DNA from: Sphingomonas sp. OK281
GTDB lineage: Bacteria; Pseudomonadota; Alphaproteobacteria; Sphingomonadales; Sphingomonadaceae
Direction of reading: 5' to 3'
Length of the DNA: 64,000 nucleotides
Assembly: GCF_900115295.1 (NCBI RefSeq)
Contig: NZ_FOVZ01000005.1
Span: 1-64,000 of the forward strand
Shown: piece after piece, positions 43,060 to 51,722 of the stretch
Layout of the letters: each line of letters starts with the position of its first letter
Numbering within the stretch: position 1 is the stretch's first letter
Made by a program: the position numbers and the translations under genes
The notes under the pieces: generated by a model
Database searches by the model: none
Seen by the model: the letters and a program-made list of their open reading frames with translations, nothing else
What the model was told of the DNA's origin: nothing

Positions 43060-44823
43060 TTGACGACCCTCACGCCCCTGACGCTCCTGACCAGATGGCT
43101 GCTGGTGCTGATGCTGTTGGCGGGTTCGTCGATGACTGACGCCCGACGGCCGGCTGCGGTCAGCACCGCTATCGTTCCGACCACCGCTATCGTTCCGACC
43201 CGTGCTTGTGACGCGCTGAAGACCATCGATCTCACGGCCGTCGGCGGCGCCGGCAGCAGCGTTACGACGGCGGCCGAGGGAACGGGCGCGCAGCCGGGCA
43301 CCATGTGCGTGGTCGAAGGCGTGATTGCGCCCGCGATCCGTTTCCGCGTCGAACTGCCCCTGCGCGGCTGGACAGAGCGCTATCTCCAGACCGGCTGCGG
43401 CGGCTTGTGCGGCAACCTGCGGATCACCGTCGGTGCTGCGGACGGCTGTCCGATCGCGGCGGCAGGCGGCTTCGTCCTCGCTTCCACCGACATGGGCCAT
43501 GAGGGGATGGATAGCGCCTGGGCGAAGGATCCACGCAAGCGCGCCGATTTCGCGTACCGCGGCGTCCATTTGACCGCCGTCGCTGCGAAGGCGCTCATCC
43601 GCACCTTCTACGGGCGGGACGCGCGGTACGCGTATTTCAGCGGTTGTTCCGATGGCGGGCGGGAGGCGCTGGTCGAGGCACAGCGGTTTCCGGACGATTT
43701 CGACGGTATCGTCGCCGGCGCACCGGCAATGGCGTTCACGGTGCAGAACAGCATGTTCCACGGCTGGCAGGCGCACGCGAACACCGATGCGGGCGGGAAG
43801 CCGATCCTGCTGGCGGGGCGTTTGCCGATCCTTCACGCGGCCGTACTGGCCGCCTGCGACGCCGGCGACGGGCTGGCCGATGGTATCGTCGCGACGCCGT
43901 CGACGTGCCGGTTCGATCCGGTGAGCACCGTCTGCCGCGCGGGCCAGTCGACCGACACATGCCTCACGCGCGACGAGGCGACGGTCGCGCGCCGTTTCTA
44001 CGAGGGGCCGCGCGACGCGAAGACCGGCGTGCGGCTGACGCAGGGCGGCCCGCAATATGGTTCGGAACTGCAATGGGCGGGCGTCTATGTACCGCAGGGC
44101 GCTAAACAGCCGATCCTCAGCAACATGATCGTTAGCGGTGCGATGGGACCGCTGATCTCACCGGACGGCACCCCTGCGACCGCTGCCGACCTGATTTTCA
44201 ACCGCGCCACCTTCGAAAAGCTGGCGACCCATCATACCTTCTACGATGCGACCAGCCCCGATCTGACGGGCTTCCAGCGTCATGGCGGCAAGCTGATCCT
44301 GTATCACGGCTGGGCGGACCCGCACATCTCGCCGCTCAACACGATCGCGTACCATGATGCGGTACGCCGCCAGATGGGCGCGCGCGTCGCCGACGGGTTC
44401 GAGCGGCTGTATCTGCTGCCGGGAATGAGCCATTGCTCGGGCGGGGAGGGGCCCAGCGCGCTGGATCTGCTGACGCCGGTCATCGACTGGGTGGAGCATG
44501 ACCGCGCGCCGGACATGATCGCGACGCGGACGGCGGCGCAGACACGGTCCGGATCGCCCATAGGCGATCGTTCGGGCGGTATGACGGGTTCGAATGGACG
44601 TGCAAACGTGGGCCGGCCAGCGGGCATGATGCCCGCAGTTCTCGCCGGACCCAAGCGCACTCGGCCGATCTACCCTTATCCCTACGTCGCCGCCTATTCC
44701 GGCAAGGGCGATCCGAACGACGCCGTCAACTGGAGCCGCGGGGGTGCCGTGCCGGTGGCGATTCCGGTCTGGGCAGGAAGCTGGTATTTCCGCCCTTATG
44801 CCGGGGAGGCGCGGCTCGACTGA
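43060..44823 (+). CDS. Tannase/feruloyl esterase-family hydrolase, exported
   Basis: A 587-residue esterase. Signal peptide LTRWLLVLMLLAGSS; the nucleophile elbow is FSGCSDGGREAL (Ser197 next to Cys196) and the catalytic His is in LPGMSHCSGG, the CS-D-HC arrangement of the tannase/feruloyl esterase family. Such enzymes release gallate, ferulate or other phenolic acids from plant esters, which fits the downstream ring-fission genes. TTG start at 43060 with AAGG ahead. An 18-bp tandem duplication lies early in the gene. The last 28 bp overlap the convergent transporter gene. Confidence 0.88.
   Translation: MTTLTPLTLLTRWLLVLMLLAGSSMTDARRPAAVSTAIVPTTAIVPTRACDALKTIDLTAVGGAGSSVTTAAEGTGAQPGTMCVVEGVIAPAIRFRVELPLRGWTERYLQTGCGGLCGNLRITVGAADGCPIAAAGGFVLASTDMGHEGMDSAWAKDPRKRADFAYRGVHLTAVAAKALIRTFYGRDARYAYFSGCSDGGREALVEAQRFPDDFDGIVAGAPAMAFTVQNSMFHGWQAHANTDAGGKPILLAGRLPILHAAVLAACDAGDGLADGIVATPSTCRFDPVSTVCRAGQSTDTCLTRDEATVARRFYEGPRDAKTGVRLTQGGPQYGSELQWAGVYVPQGAKQPILSNMIVSGAMGPLISPDGTPATAADLIFNRATFEKLATHHTFYDATSPDLTGFQRHGGKLILYHGWADPHISPLNTIAYHDAVRRQMGARVADGFERLYLLPGMSHCSGGEGPSALDLLTPVIDWVEHDRAPDMIATRTAAQTRSGSPIGDRSGGMTGSNGRANVGRPAGMMPAVLAGPKRTRPIYPYPYVAAYSGKGDPNDAVNWSRGGAVPVAIPVWAGSWYFRPYAGEARLD
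43165..43200 (+). repeat. Exact 18-bp tandem duplication in the tannase-like gene
   Basis: ACCGCTATCGTTCCGACC occurs twice in a row (43165-43182, 43183-43200), giving TAIVPT twice in the linker after the signal peptide. In-frame, so likely neutral. Confidence 0.85.
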
Positions 44824-46352
44824 CGGGCGTCGTGGCCGCTCATCTCGGCGCCGGCATCGACGGCGAAGCGGGTATTGACGAACACCGCGAGTAGCGAAAT
44901 GGCGGTGACGCAGCCGATCGCGATCGAGAAATCGTCGAATTCCGGATGGCTATGCCCGTGCCAACGCATCGCCAATGTCAGCGCGCTGGCGCTGATGCAT
45001 ATGCCGAGCGACAGCGAGAGTTGCTGGAACGTCGCGTAGAAGCTGGTCGCCCGGCTCATCCGGGACTGGTCGATATCGGCATAGGCGACGGTGTTGTACG
45101 CGGTGAACTGGAGCGAGGTCAGGAAGCCGCAGACCAGCAGGACGACGAAGATCGCCGGCATCGGCCATCCCGGGCGGAACAGCGCCGTCACCGTATAGGC
45201 GAGCGGCGACAACACGCCGATCGCGGTCAGGGCGGTCCGGAAGCCGAAGCGCTTGAGCAACGGCCGCGCCGCGCCCTTCATCGCGAATGATCCCAGCGCG
45301 GTCGCCACGGTGACCGCGCCGCTTGCCGCAGCACTGAGCCCGAACGCGAGTTGCAGCAACAGCGGCATCAGGAAAGGCTGGGCGCCCTGCGTGATGCGGA
45401 TGAAGGTTCCGCCCATCACGGAAAGCCGGAAGGTGGGAATGCGCAGCAACGCCAGGTCGAGGATCGGTGCCTGCGTACGTCGCGCGTGGATCAGATACAG
45501 CGAACCTGCGACGACGCCGATCGCCAGCAGCGGGAGCGCGATCCAGGCATGCCCTGCGCGTGCCGACAGTTGCAGCCCGAACAGCAGCGACCCCAGCGCG
45601 ATCGCCGACAGCACGAAGCCGATCCGATCGAACCGGCGCGCCGTGTTCTCGCGGACGTTGGCGATATGGCGGTACACCAGCACAACGCCGAGCGCCCCCA
45701 TCGGCACGTTGATCCAGAATATCCAGCGCCAGTCGAGGTACGTCACGATCGCACCGCCCACCGGTGGCCCCAGGATCGGGCCGACGAGTGCGGGCATCGC
45801 CAGCCACGACATCGCCGAGACGAGGTCGCGCTTGTCGACCGAGCGCAGCAGTACGAGGCGGCCGACCGGGACCATCATCGCGCCGCCGATCCCCTGGAAG
45901 AACCGCGCGACGATCAGCGTCTCCAGGCTGGTCGAGAACCCGCACGCCACCGATCCGGCGACGAACACGAGTATCGCCGCTTGGAACACGGTTCGCGCGC
46001 CGAAGCGGTCGGCGGTGAATCCGGAGGCAGGAATGAACACCGCCAGCGCGAGCAGGTACGACGTCAGCGCGAGGCTCATCGCGGTCGGCTGTACCGCGAA
46101 CTCACGCGCCATCGTCGGCAATGCGGTGGCAAGCACGGTCGCGTCGAGATTCTGCATGAACAAGGCGGTCGCGACGATCAGGGCTGTCAGGCGATAGCCG
46201 CGCAGCCGACCGCCACGGTTTTCGGGCGCGCGTTTGATCGTGTCGCTGGCCGGTACGATGCCATCGCCGACGTCGGCCATCACCGGGGCAGGTTCGCGGT
46301 CGACGCGTCGGAGCCGCGCGAGCAGGCGGGGAGCTGAACGGGGCGACGTCAC
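44796..46352 (-). CDS. MFS transporter, DHA2 (EmrB/QacA-like) family
   Basis: About 518 residues with some 14 transmembrane segments. The motif MQNLDATVLATALPTM at the first helix and DRFGARTVFQAAILVF after helix 2 are typical DHA2 signatures. It would export toxic aromatics or move pathway compounds by proton antiport. GTG 46352 overlaps the stop of the upstream hydrolase gene as GTGA, so coupling is likely; ATG 46280 (MADVGDG) is the alternative. The gene's end overlaps the convergent tannase-like gene. Confidence 0.85.
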   Translation of the reverse strand: MTSPRSAPRLLARLRRVDREPAPVMADVGDGIVPASDTIKRAPENRGGRLRGYRLTALIVATALFMQNLDATVLATALPTMAREFAVQPTAMSLALTSYLLALAVFIPASGFTADRFGARTVFQAAILVFVAGSVACGFSTSLETLIVARFFQGIGGAMMVPVGRLVLLRSVDKRDLVSAMSWLAMPALVGPILGPPVGGAIVTYLDWRWIFWINVPMGALGVVLVYRHIANVRENTARRFDRIGFVLSAIALGSLLFGLQLSARAGHAWIALPLLAIGVVAGSLYLIHARRTQAPILDLALLRIPTFRLSVMGGTFIRITQGAQPFLMPLLLQLAFGLSAAASGAVTVATALGSFAMKGAARPLLKRFGFRTALTAIGVLSPLAYTVTALFRPGWPMPAIFVVLLVCGFLTSLQFTAYNTVAYADIDQSRMSRATSFYATFQQLSLSLGICISASALTLAMRWHGHSHPEFDDFSIAIGCVTAISLLAVFVNTRFAVDAGAEMSGHDARQSSRASPA

Positions 46353-47104
46353 GATCGCTTTAACGCACGGTCGAGCAGAGGGATCAACGTCCTCCAGTGA
46401 TGCTCCGCTTCGGCCGGATCGTGCGCGGGCATGTCGCGAGGTACCCAGCCGTGCCTTGCCGGATACGTCTCGACGCAGTGCTCGACATCGGCGTCGCTCA
46501 GCGCGGTTACCAGCCGGTCCTTCATGAGGTCGGGGAAATTCGAGTCGTCGATCGCGCACGCAACATAGACCGTGGCGCGGATCGCGGGTGCGAGCAGATG
46601 AGGGCTGTCCGCCCGATCGTCGGCCAGGCCGCCAGCATGGTAGGATGCCGCGACCGCGACATGGTCGGGAAAAGATCCCGCCGCGATCAGGGCGAAGCGT
46701 CCGCCCATGCAATAGCCGACCATGCCGATAGCCCCCGCCGTCACCTCCGGCCAAGTCGTCATTGCGGCGATGACGGCGCCGGTATCGGCCATGACCTTGG
46801 TCGCGTCGATCGTGGCGTTGAAGCGCGCCCGATGCGCGGCGCGTCGGGCGGGATCGGTGAAGACGACGGCGGGATCGATCGGCGCATAGCGCCCTGCCCG
46901 GTAGAACAGGTCGGGCATCGCCACAGCATAGCCCGCCGAAGCCAGCCGGGCAGCGATCTCGTCCAGTGCCGGACGGATACCGGGGGCATCCATATATGCG
47001 ATCACGCCGGGCCAGCGACCAGCGCCCACCGGCCTGTGCAGGCGTACGGGGCAGTCGCCGTCGGGCGTCCCCACGATGATCTCTCGCATCGTCGTAACCG
47101 CCAT
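46349..47104 (-). CDS. Dienelactone hydrolase-family protein
   Basis: A hydrolase of about 251 residues. GMVGYCMGGRFAL carries the nucleophile Cys in the GxCxGG elbow of dienelactone hydrolases; VACAIDDSNFP and ARHGWVPRD supply the Asp and His. It would hydrolyse dienelactone-type intermediates of aromatic breakdown. The ATG at 47104 has GGAGGTG 5 nt before it and was preferred over 47134. It couples to the transporter gene. Confidence 0.85.
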   Translation of the reverse strand: MAVTTMREIIVGTPDGDCPVRLHRPVGAGRWPGVIAYMDAPGIRPALDEIAARLASAGYAVAMPDLFYRAGRYAPIDPAVVFTDPARRAAHRARFNATIDATKVMADTGAVIAAMTTWPEVTAGAIGMVGYCMGGRFALIAAGSFPDHVAVAASYHAGGLADDRADSPHLLAPAIRATVYVACAIDDSNFPDLMKDRLVTALSDADVEHCVETYPARHGWVPRDMPAHDPAEAEHHWRTLIPLLDRALKRS

Positions 47105-47194
47105 GTGCACCTCCGGGACCAGAAGACGATCCATAGCGCGTCCGGCAGACGCGGGAGATAAGTCCTGGCAGATGTCCGATCGGAAGTGCGGTCG

Positions 47195-48427
47195 TCAGAC
47201 GACCTGGCTGAGCTGCAGTCGCGGCGCGCGCACGCGTCGGCGGACGATGTCGACGAAATCGTCGTGCAGCCGCGTCGGTAGCCAGTTCGTCCGCATCATG
47301 ATGCCGATCGACGGCACGGGAGCGATCGGGTCGAACCGGACCGGGCGTAGATCGTCGTCGCCGTGCTCGATCTCGTATTCCGTCATCAAGGCCAGCCTGT
47401 CGCTGGACTTGAGCAGGTGTTGCAACACGGTCTGCGCACAGGTCGATATCCGCGCGGGTGGCGTCGTCCCGTCCGCGAAGAGCCGATCGAAGCAGGCGCG
47501 TCGACCAGAGCCCTCGGTCCCGATCACCCAGTCGCAGGCCACGAGATCGTCGTGGCGAACCTTCGGTCGGGCAAGCAGGGGATGGCTACGCCGCGCCACG
47601 ATCGAATACGGCGTGGGAGCAAGCGGGACGGCGGTGATGTCGTCGTCGATCTGTTCGGGAAGCAACCCGATGACGAGATCCACGTCGCCATTGCCAAGGC
47701 TCTTCATCAGCTTTGGCGCACTGTCGTTGATGATGTGGATATCGGCCCGGGGATGGGCCGCGAGAAACTCGTCCAGCACCGACGACAGCAGCAGGCTCCC
47801 GCCGAAGGGCATCGCGCCGATCACCGTCTGGCGGCTCGACCGGCCGAGTGCGGCCTCGACCTCTTCGATCGCCCACTCGACCTCCTGCAGCGCGAGCTTG
47901 ATCCGCCTGCCGAACGTCACGCCCACCGGGCCGACGATCATGCCCACCGCCGTGCGATAAAACAGCGACACGCGCATATTGCTCTCCAGATCGCGCGCCG
48001 CACGGTGCAGCGACGATATCGAGATGCCGAGCGCCTCCGACGCCCGCTCGAAAGACCCCGCCTCGCTGACGCCGACCAGCATGCGCAATTGCGACCTGGT
48101 AAGCCGGTTCGCAATCGCCTCGGCAGCACGTGGAGAAGCGACCGATCCGGCGTCGATGAGCGCTCGTTCGGTCTGATCCAGAAAACGCCGAACGCGCGCG
48201 TGGAAGATCGAGCCCAGTTCGTTGAGGTAGCTTCCGTCGGCCCGGCGATTGACGAGCGTGACGCCGACCTGATCTTCCAGCTTTGCGAGCGCCTGGGTCA
48301 CTGCCGGTTGCGACAGGCCGCATTCCTCGGAGGCGCGTCGCACGCTTTTCAGGTCGCCGATGGCGACGAACAGGCGAAGCTGGCGCAGGCTGATCGCGGC
48401 GGCGCGATCTTCGGTCGAAAGTGCCAT
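47195..48427 (-). CDS. LysR-type regulator with two helix-turn-helix domains
   Basis: 410 residues, about 100 longer than a usual LysR protein. The first HTH region (13-72) has SVRRASEECGLSQPAVTQAL. A second, separate HTH-like region (109-168) has SFERASEALGISISSLHRAA, each followed by a wing and a long linker helix. The effector-binding domain starts near residue 198. The two domains suggest binding to two sites or to DNA as a tandem. It lies divergent from the ring-fission operon with its start 310 bp away, so it is the likely regulator of that operon and of the 41145 unit. Confidence 0.85.
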   Translation of the reverse strand: MALSTEDRAAAISLRQLRLFVAIGDLKSVRRASEECGLSQPAVTQALAKLEDQVGVTLVNRRADGSYLNELGSIFHARVRRFLDQTERALIDAGSVASPRAAEAIANRLTRSQLRMLVGVSEAGSFERASEALGISISSLHRAARDLESNMRVSLFYRTAVGMIVGPVGVTFGRRIKLALQEVEWAIEEVEAALGRSSRQTVIGAMPFGGSLLLSSVLDEFLAAHPRADIHIINDSAPKLMKSLGNGDVDLVIGLLPEQIDDDITAVPLAPTPYSIVARRSHPLLARPKVRHDDLVACDWVIGTEGSGRRACFDRLFADGTTPPARISTCAQTVLQHLLKSSDRLALMTEYEIEHGDDDLRPVRFDPIAPVPSIGIMMRTNWLPTRLHDDFVDIVRRRVRAPRLQLSQVV

Positions 48428-48737
48428 CTCTTATCCTCCAGGCGCTGCTTGTACCGCAGTCTGCACTGTCGCGTAGTTATCGCGCGAATAGCGGTTTGCC
48501 AAGTGATCCGGCCGAGCCTGCGCTGTGTCCAGGCCGGTAAACCTATCGCCTGCGGAGAGTGCATCTTATCAGACACGGCCGGGAAATGGGCGTCCGCCAA
48601 ATGCAGGACCTTCACAACGGCGCAACGGTGATAAGTTCTGCGCTCGCGCCTGTCGGTTCGACGATCCGCCGCATTGACCGTCGTGGCGACGCCGCCCCAA
48701 TGCACCGCAAAGCCGGAACAGGAAGAGGACGCCGAAA
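48428..48737. promoter_or_regulatory. Divergent promoter with repeat shared with the 41-kb promoter
   Basis: 310 bp with no gene. It contains GATAAGTTCTGCGCTCG (48630-48646), exact copy of 41035-41051, and CTTATCA at 48565-48571 which forms an inverted pair with TGATAAG at 48629-48635. These are candidate recognition and activation sites for the LysR regulator. Confidence 0.55.
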
Positions 48738-49724
48738 ATGGCCGAAAAGGTGCATCTCAAGATCGCGATCGCGGATCATCCGCATACGTTGGCCATCAAG
48801 TCCGGCGAGATACCGATCGAAGGTGTCGATGCGGAATTCGTGACGGTGAAGCCGCAGATCGGCGCGTTTCGCCGGATGGTGCGCGACGTCGAATTCGACG
48901 TGTGCGAGATCGCGCCGACGACCTACATCATCGCGCGTGCCTACGGGAAGCCGTTCGTCGCGCTGCCGATCTTCGTGGTCCGCCGCTTCCACCATTCGGG
49001 CATGCTCGTCCGCCCCGACGCCGGCATCAAAACCCCGAAGGACCTCGAGGGCAAGCGGGTCGGCGTGCGTGCCTATTCGGTGACCACCGGCGTATGGATC
49101 CGGCAGGTCTTCATCGACGAATACGGGCTCGACAACAGCAAGGTCACCTGGGTGGTCGACGACGAGGAGCACGTCACCGAACTCGCACTGCCGTCCAACG
49201 TCATCCATGCTCCGAACGGGCGCAGCCTGGCGGACATGATCGCTACCGCCGATCTCGATGCCGGGGTCGAAGCCGCTGCGGGCATAGGCCGCACCGGTGC
49301 GCCGACCGGCGGTTGGCAGGAGGTCGAAGCGAATTACCCCGATCTCATGCCGGATGCCGAAGCGGCCGAAGCCGATTATTTCGCGCGCACCGGCGTGTAC
49401 CCAATGCACGGCACGATCGTGGTCAAGGACTCGGTCCTGGAAGCGCATCCCTGGGTGGCCAAGTCGCTCAACGACGCCTTCACGCGCGCAAAGGAGGAGT
49501 GGCTCGCCAAGCTTGATTCCGGCGAGGCGACGGGGGCTGGTGCGGACAAGTATCGCGCGCTGCAGAAGATCGTCGGTCCCGACCCGTTGCCCTATGGCAT
49601 TGAGGAAAACCGCGCGACGATCGAAGCACTGGAAAAGACCGCATTCGACCAGGGGCTGACGCCGCGCCGAATGAGCATGGACGAGCTGTTCGTCGACCCG
49701 GCGCGCGTCGCCGACCGCGTCTGA
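48738..49724 (+). CDS. 4,5-dihydroxyphthalate decarboxylase-like protein
   Basis: A 328-residue protein with the periplasmic-binding-like fold of the 4,5-dihydroxyphthalate decarboxylase (Pht5) family: LKIAIADHPHTLAIKSGEI, EFDVCEIAPTTYIIARAYGKP and LEGKRVGVRAYSVTTGVWIR. No signal peptide, so cytoplasmic. Relatives remove a carboxylate from aromatic or ring-fission compounds. It starts the 11-gene plus-strand run; a paralogue lies at 56508. AGAGGAC provides the ribosome site. Confidence 0.8.
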   Translation: MAEKVHLKIAIADHPHTLAIKSGEIPIEGVDAEFVTVKPQIGAFRRMVRDVEFDVCEIAPTTYIIARAYGKPFVALPIFVVRRFHHSGMLVRPDAGIKTPKDLEGKRVGVRAYSVTTGVWIRQVFIDEYGLDNSKVTWVVDDEEHVTELALPSNVIHAPNGRSLADMIATADLDAGVEAAAGIGRTGAPTGGWQEVEANYPDLMPDAEAAEADYFARTGVYPMHGTIVVKDSVLEAHPWVAKSLNDAFTRAKEEWLAKLDSGEATGAGADKYRALQKIVGPDPLPYGIEENRATIEALEKTAFDQGLTPRRMSMDELFVDPARVADRV

Positions 49725-49740
49725 CCGAGAAGGTATACAG

Positions 49741-50763
49741 ATGATCATCGATTGCCATGGCCATTTCACGACGGTTCCCAAGTCGTTCCGCGATTGGCGT
49801 GCTCTCCAGGTTGCAGCCGCGGACGATCCCGCCAACGCGCCCGATCCCAAGGACGCGATCCTCTCCGACGACGCCCTGCGGGAAGGGATCGAGGGCGGCC
49901 AGCTCCGGTTGCAGCAGGAGCGCGGCAGCGACCTGACGCTGTTTTCGCCGATCGCGGGATTGATGAGCCACCATCTCGGCAACGAGCGCACCAGTCTGGA
50001 ATGGGCGCGGGTGTCGAACGACAACGTCAAGCGCGTCTGCGAGCTGTTCCCGGACAATTTCGTGCCGGTCTGCCAGTTGCCGCAGTCGCCCGGCGTCCCG
50101 CCCGCCAACTCGATCCCGGAACTGCGTCGCTGTATCGAGGAGCTCGGCTTCGTCGGCTGCAACGTCAATCCGGATCCGACCGGCGGCTATTGGACGGGCA
50201 AGCCGTTCACCGATCGCGAATGGTATCCGCTGTTCGAAGCGATGTGCGATCTCGACGTGCCCGGCATGGTTCACGTCGCGGCATCGTGCAATCCGAACTT
50301 CCACGGCACGGGCGCGCATTACATCAATGCCGATACCTCCGTGTTCATGCAGATACTCCAGTCGGACCTGTTCAAGGACTTCCCGACGCTGCGGCTGGTC
50401 ATTCCCCATGGCGGCGGTGCGGTGCCGTACCATTGGGGACGCTATCGCGGCATGTCGCTCGAGATGGTCGACCGTCCGCTCGAAGGGCTGCTCGACAACA
50501 TCTTCTTCGACACCTGCGTCTATCATCTACCCGGCGTCGAGCTGCTGACCAAGGTCATTCCCGCCGACAACGTCCTGTTCGGCTCGGAAATGATCGGTGC
50601 GGTGCGCGGTCGCGATCCGAACACCGGCGAATATTTCGACGACACCAAGAAATACGTCGATGCGCTGCCGCTGTCCGAGACGGACAAGGCCAAGATCTTC
50701 GAGGGCAACGCTCGACGAGTCTACCCGCGGCTGGATGCGCTGTTGACGGCGCGGGGCCACTGA
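49741..50763 (+). CDS. ligJ: 4-Oxalomesaconate hydratase (LigJ-like amidohydrolase)
   Basis: A 340-residue zinc amidohydrolase. IIDCHGHFT (His6, His8), VHVAASCN (His178) and FGSEMIGAVRG (Glu283) reproduce the metal ligands of LigJ of the protocatechuate 4,5-cleavage and gallate pathways. The stretch FPDNFVPVCQLPQSPGV is also close to what is remembered of Sphingobium LigJ. It would hydrate 4-oxalomesaconate. This is the most specific clue that the operon handles gallate- or protocatechuate-like ring-fission products. 16 bp after the preceding gene, with GAGAAGG ahead. Confidence 0.85.
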   Translation: MIIDCHGHFTTVPKSFRDWRALQVAAADDPANAPDPKDAILSDDALREGIEGGQLRLQQERGSDLTLFSPIAGLMSHHLGNERTSLEWARVSNDNVKRVCELFPDNFVPVCQLPQSPGVPPANSIPELRRCIEELGFVGCNVNPDPTGGYWTGKPFTDREWYPLFEAMCDLDVPGMVHVAASCNPNFHGTGAHYINADTSVFMQILQSDLFKDFPTLRLVIPHGGGAVPYHWGRYRGMSLEMVDRPLEGLLDNIFFDTCVYHLPGVELLTKVIPADNVLFGSEMIGAVRGRDPNTGEYFDDTKKYVDALPLSETDKAKIFEGNARRVYPRLDALLTARGH

Positions 50764-50867
50764 CGAAACCTATCGCTTCGGACGGCGAACCGATTGGTCG
50801 GCGCCGTCCACGGAGTGCTTGAAGACGCGGTATGACGGACGGAACGTCCGCCGGAGAGGAAGCATCG

Positions 50868-51722
50868 ATGACATCGCGGTACGTTGATATCCATCCCCAC
50901 GTGATTTCGGACAACGAGGATCGCTATCCGCCGGCACCTTTGTTCGGCACGCGGTCCGACTGGTCGCAGGAGCGGCCCTGCACGGTCGACACGCTGATCG
51001 CGGCGATGGACGAGGCCGGTGTCGCAAAGGCGGCGGTGGTGCACTCCTCGACCACCTACGGCTTCGACAATGCCTATGTCGTCGACGCCTGCAACCAGTA
51101 CCCCGATCGCCTGGTCGCAGTGGGATCCGTCGACGTGCTGGCGCCGGACGCGGTCGATACGATCGGCGACTGGGTCGACAAGGGGCTTGCGGGACTGCGC
51201 ATCTTCACCGGCGGTTCGACCAAGGAGTTCGATGCGAGCGAACTCGACGACCCGCGCGCGTATCCCGCATGGGAACTGCTCGGCGAACTCGGGTTGACGA
51301 TGTGCATCCAGACGGGGCCAGCGGGCCTCGGCGCGGTCCGTGCGCTGGCCGAACGGTTTCCGCAGGTGCCGATCATCCTCGATCATCTTGGGCGTCCCGA
51401 CGTGACCGATGGCCCGCCTTATGCCGCCGCGCAGTCGCTGTTCGACCTGGCCGACGTGCCGTCGATCTACCTGAAGCTCACGCCGCGGATCATGGGCGAC
51501 AGCACCAAAGGTGCGGCGAGCCCCGAGACGTTCTTCCCGAAGCTCGTCGACGCGTTCGGCGCGAAGCGGCTTGCCTGGGGTTCCAACTTCCCGACTTCAC
51601 CGGGCACGCTGACAGAAATCAAGGCAACGGCGGAGGATCGCCTTAAGACGCTGTCCGAAGACGATCGTGCCTGGATTTTCGGCAAGACCGCACAGGTCCT
51701 GTATCCCAAGCTGGCGGACTGA
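50868..51722 (+). CDS. LigI-like amidohydrolase-2 family hydrolase
   Basis: About 284 residues of TIM-barrel amidohydrolase. The start YVDIHPHVISD has the HxH pair and the late FDLADVPSIYLKLTPR and RLAWGSNFPTSPGT parts are typical of 2-pyrone-4,6-dicarboxylate hydrolase relatives. Asn replaces Asp in GSDFP-like sequence, as in some family members. It may open a lactone formed from the ring-fission product. The start at 50868 was chosen because GAGAGGAAG lies before it; an ATG at 50832 is the alternative. Confidence 0.78.
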   Translation: MTSRYVDIHPHVISDNEDRYPPAPLFGTRSDWSQERPCTVDTLIAAMDEAGVAKAAVVHSSTTYGFDNAYVVDACNQYPDRLVAVGSVDVLAPDAVDTIGDWVDKGLAGLRIFTGGSTKEFDASELDDPRAYPAWELLGELGLTMCIQTGPAGLGAVRALAERFPQVPIILDHLGRPDVTDGPPYAAAQSLFDLADVPSIYLKLTPRIMGDSTKGAASPETFFPKLVDAFGAKRLAWGSNFPTSPGTLTEIKATAEDRLKTLSEDDRAWIFGKTAQVLYPKLAD

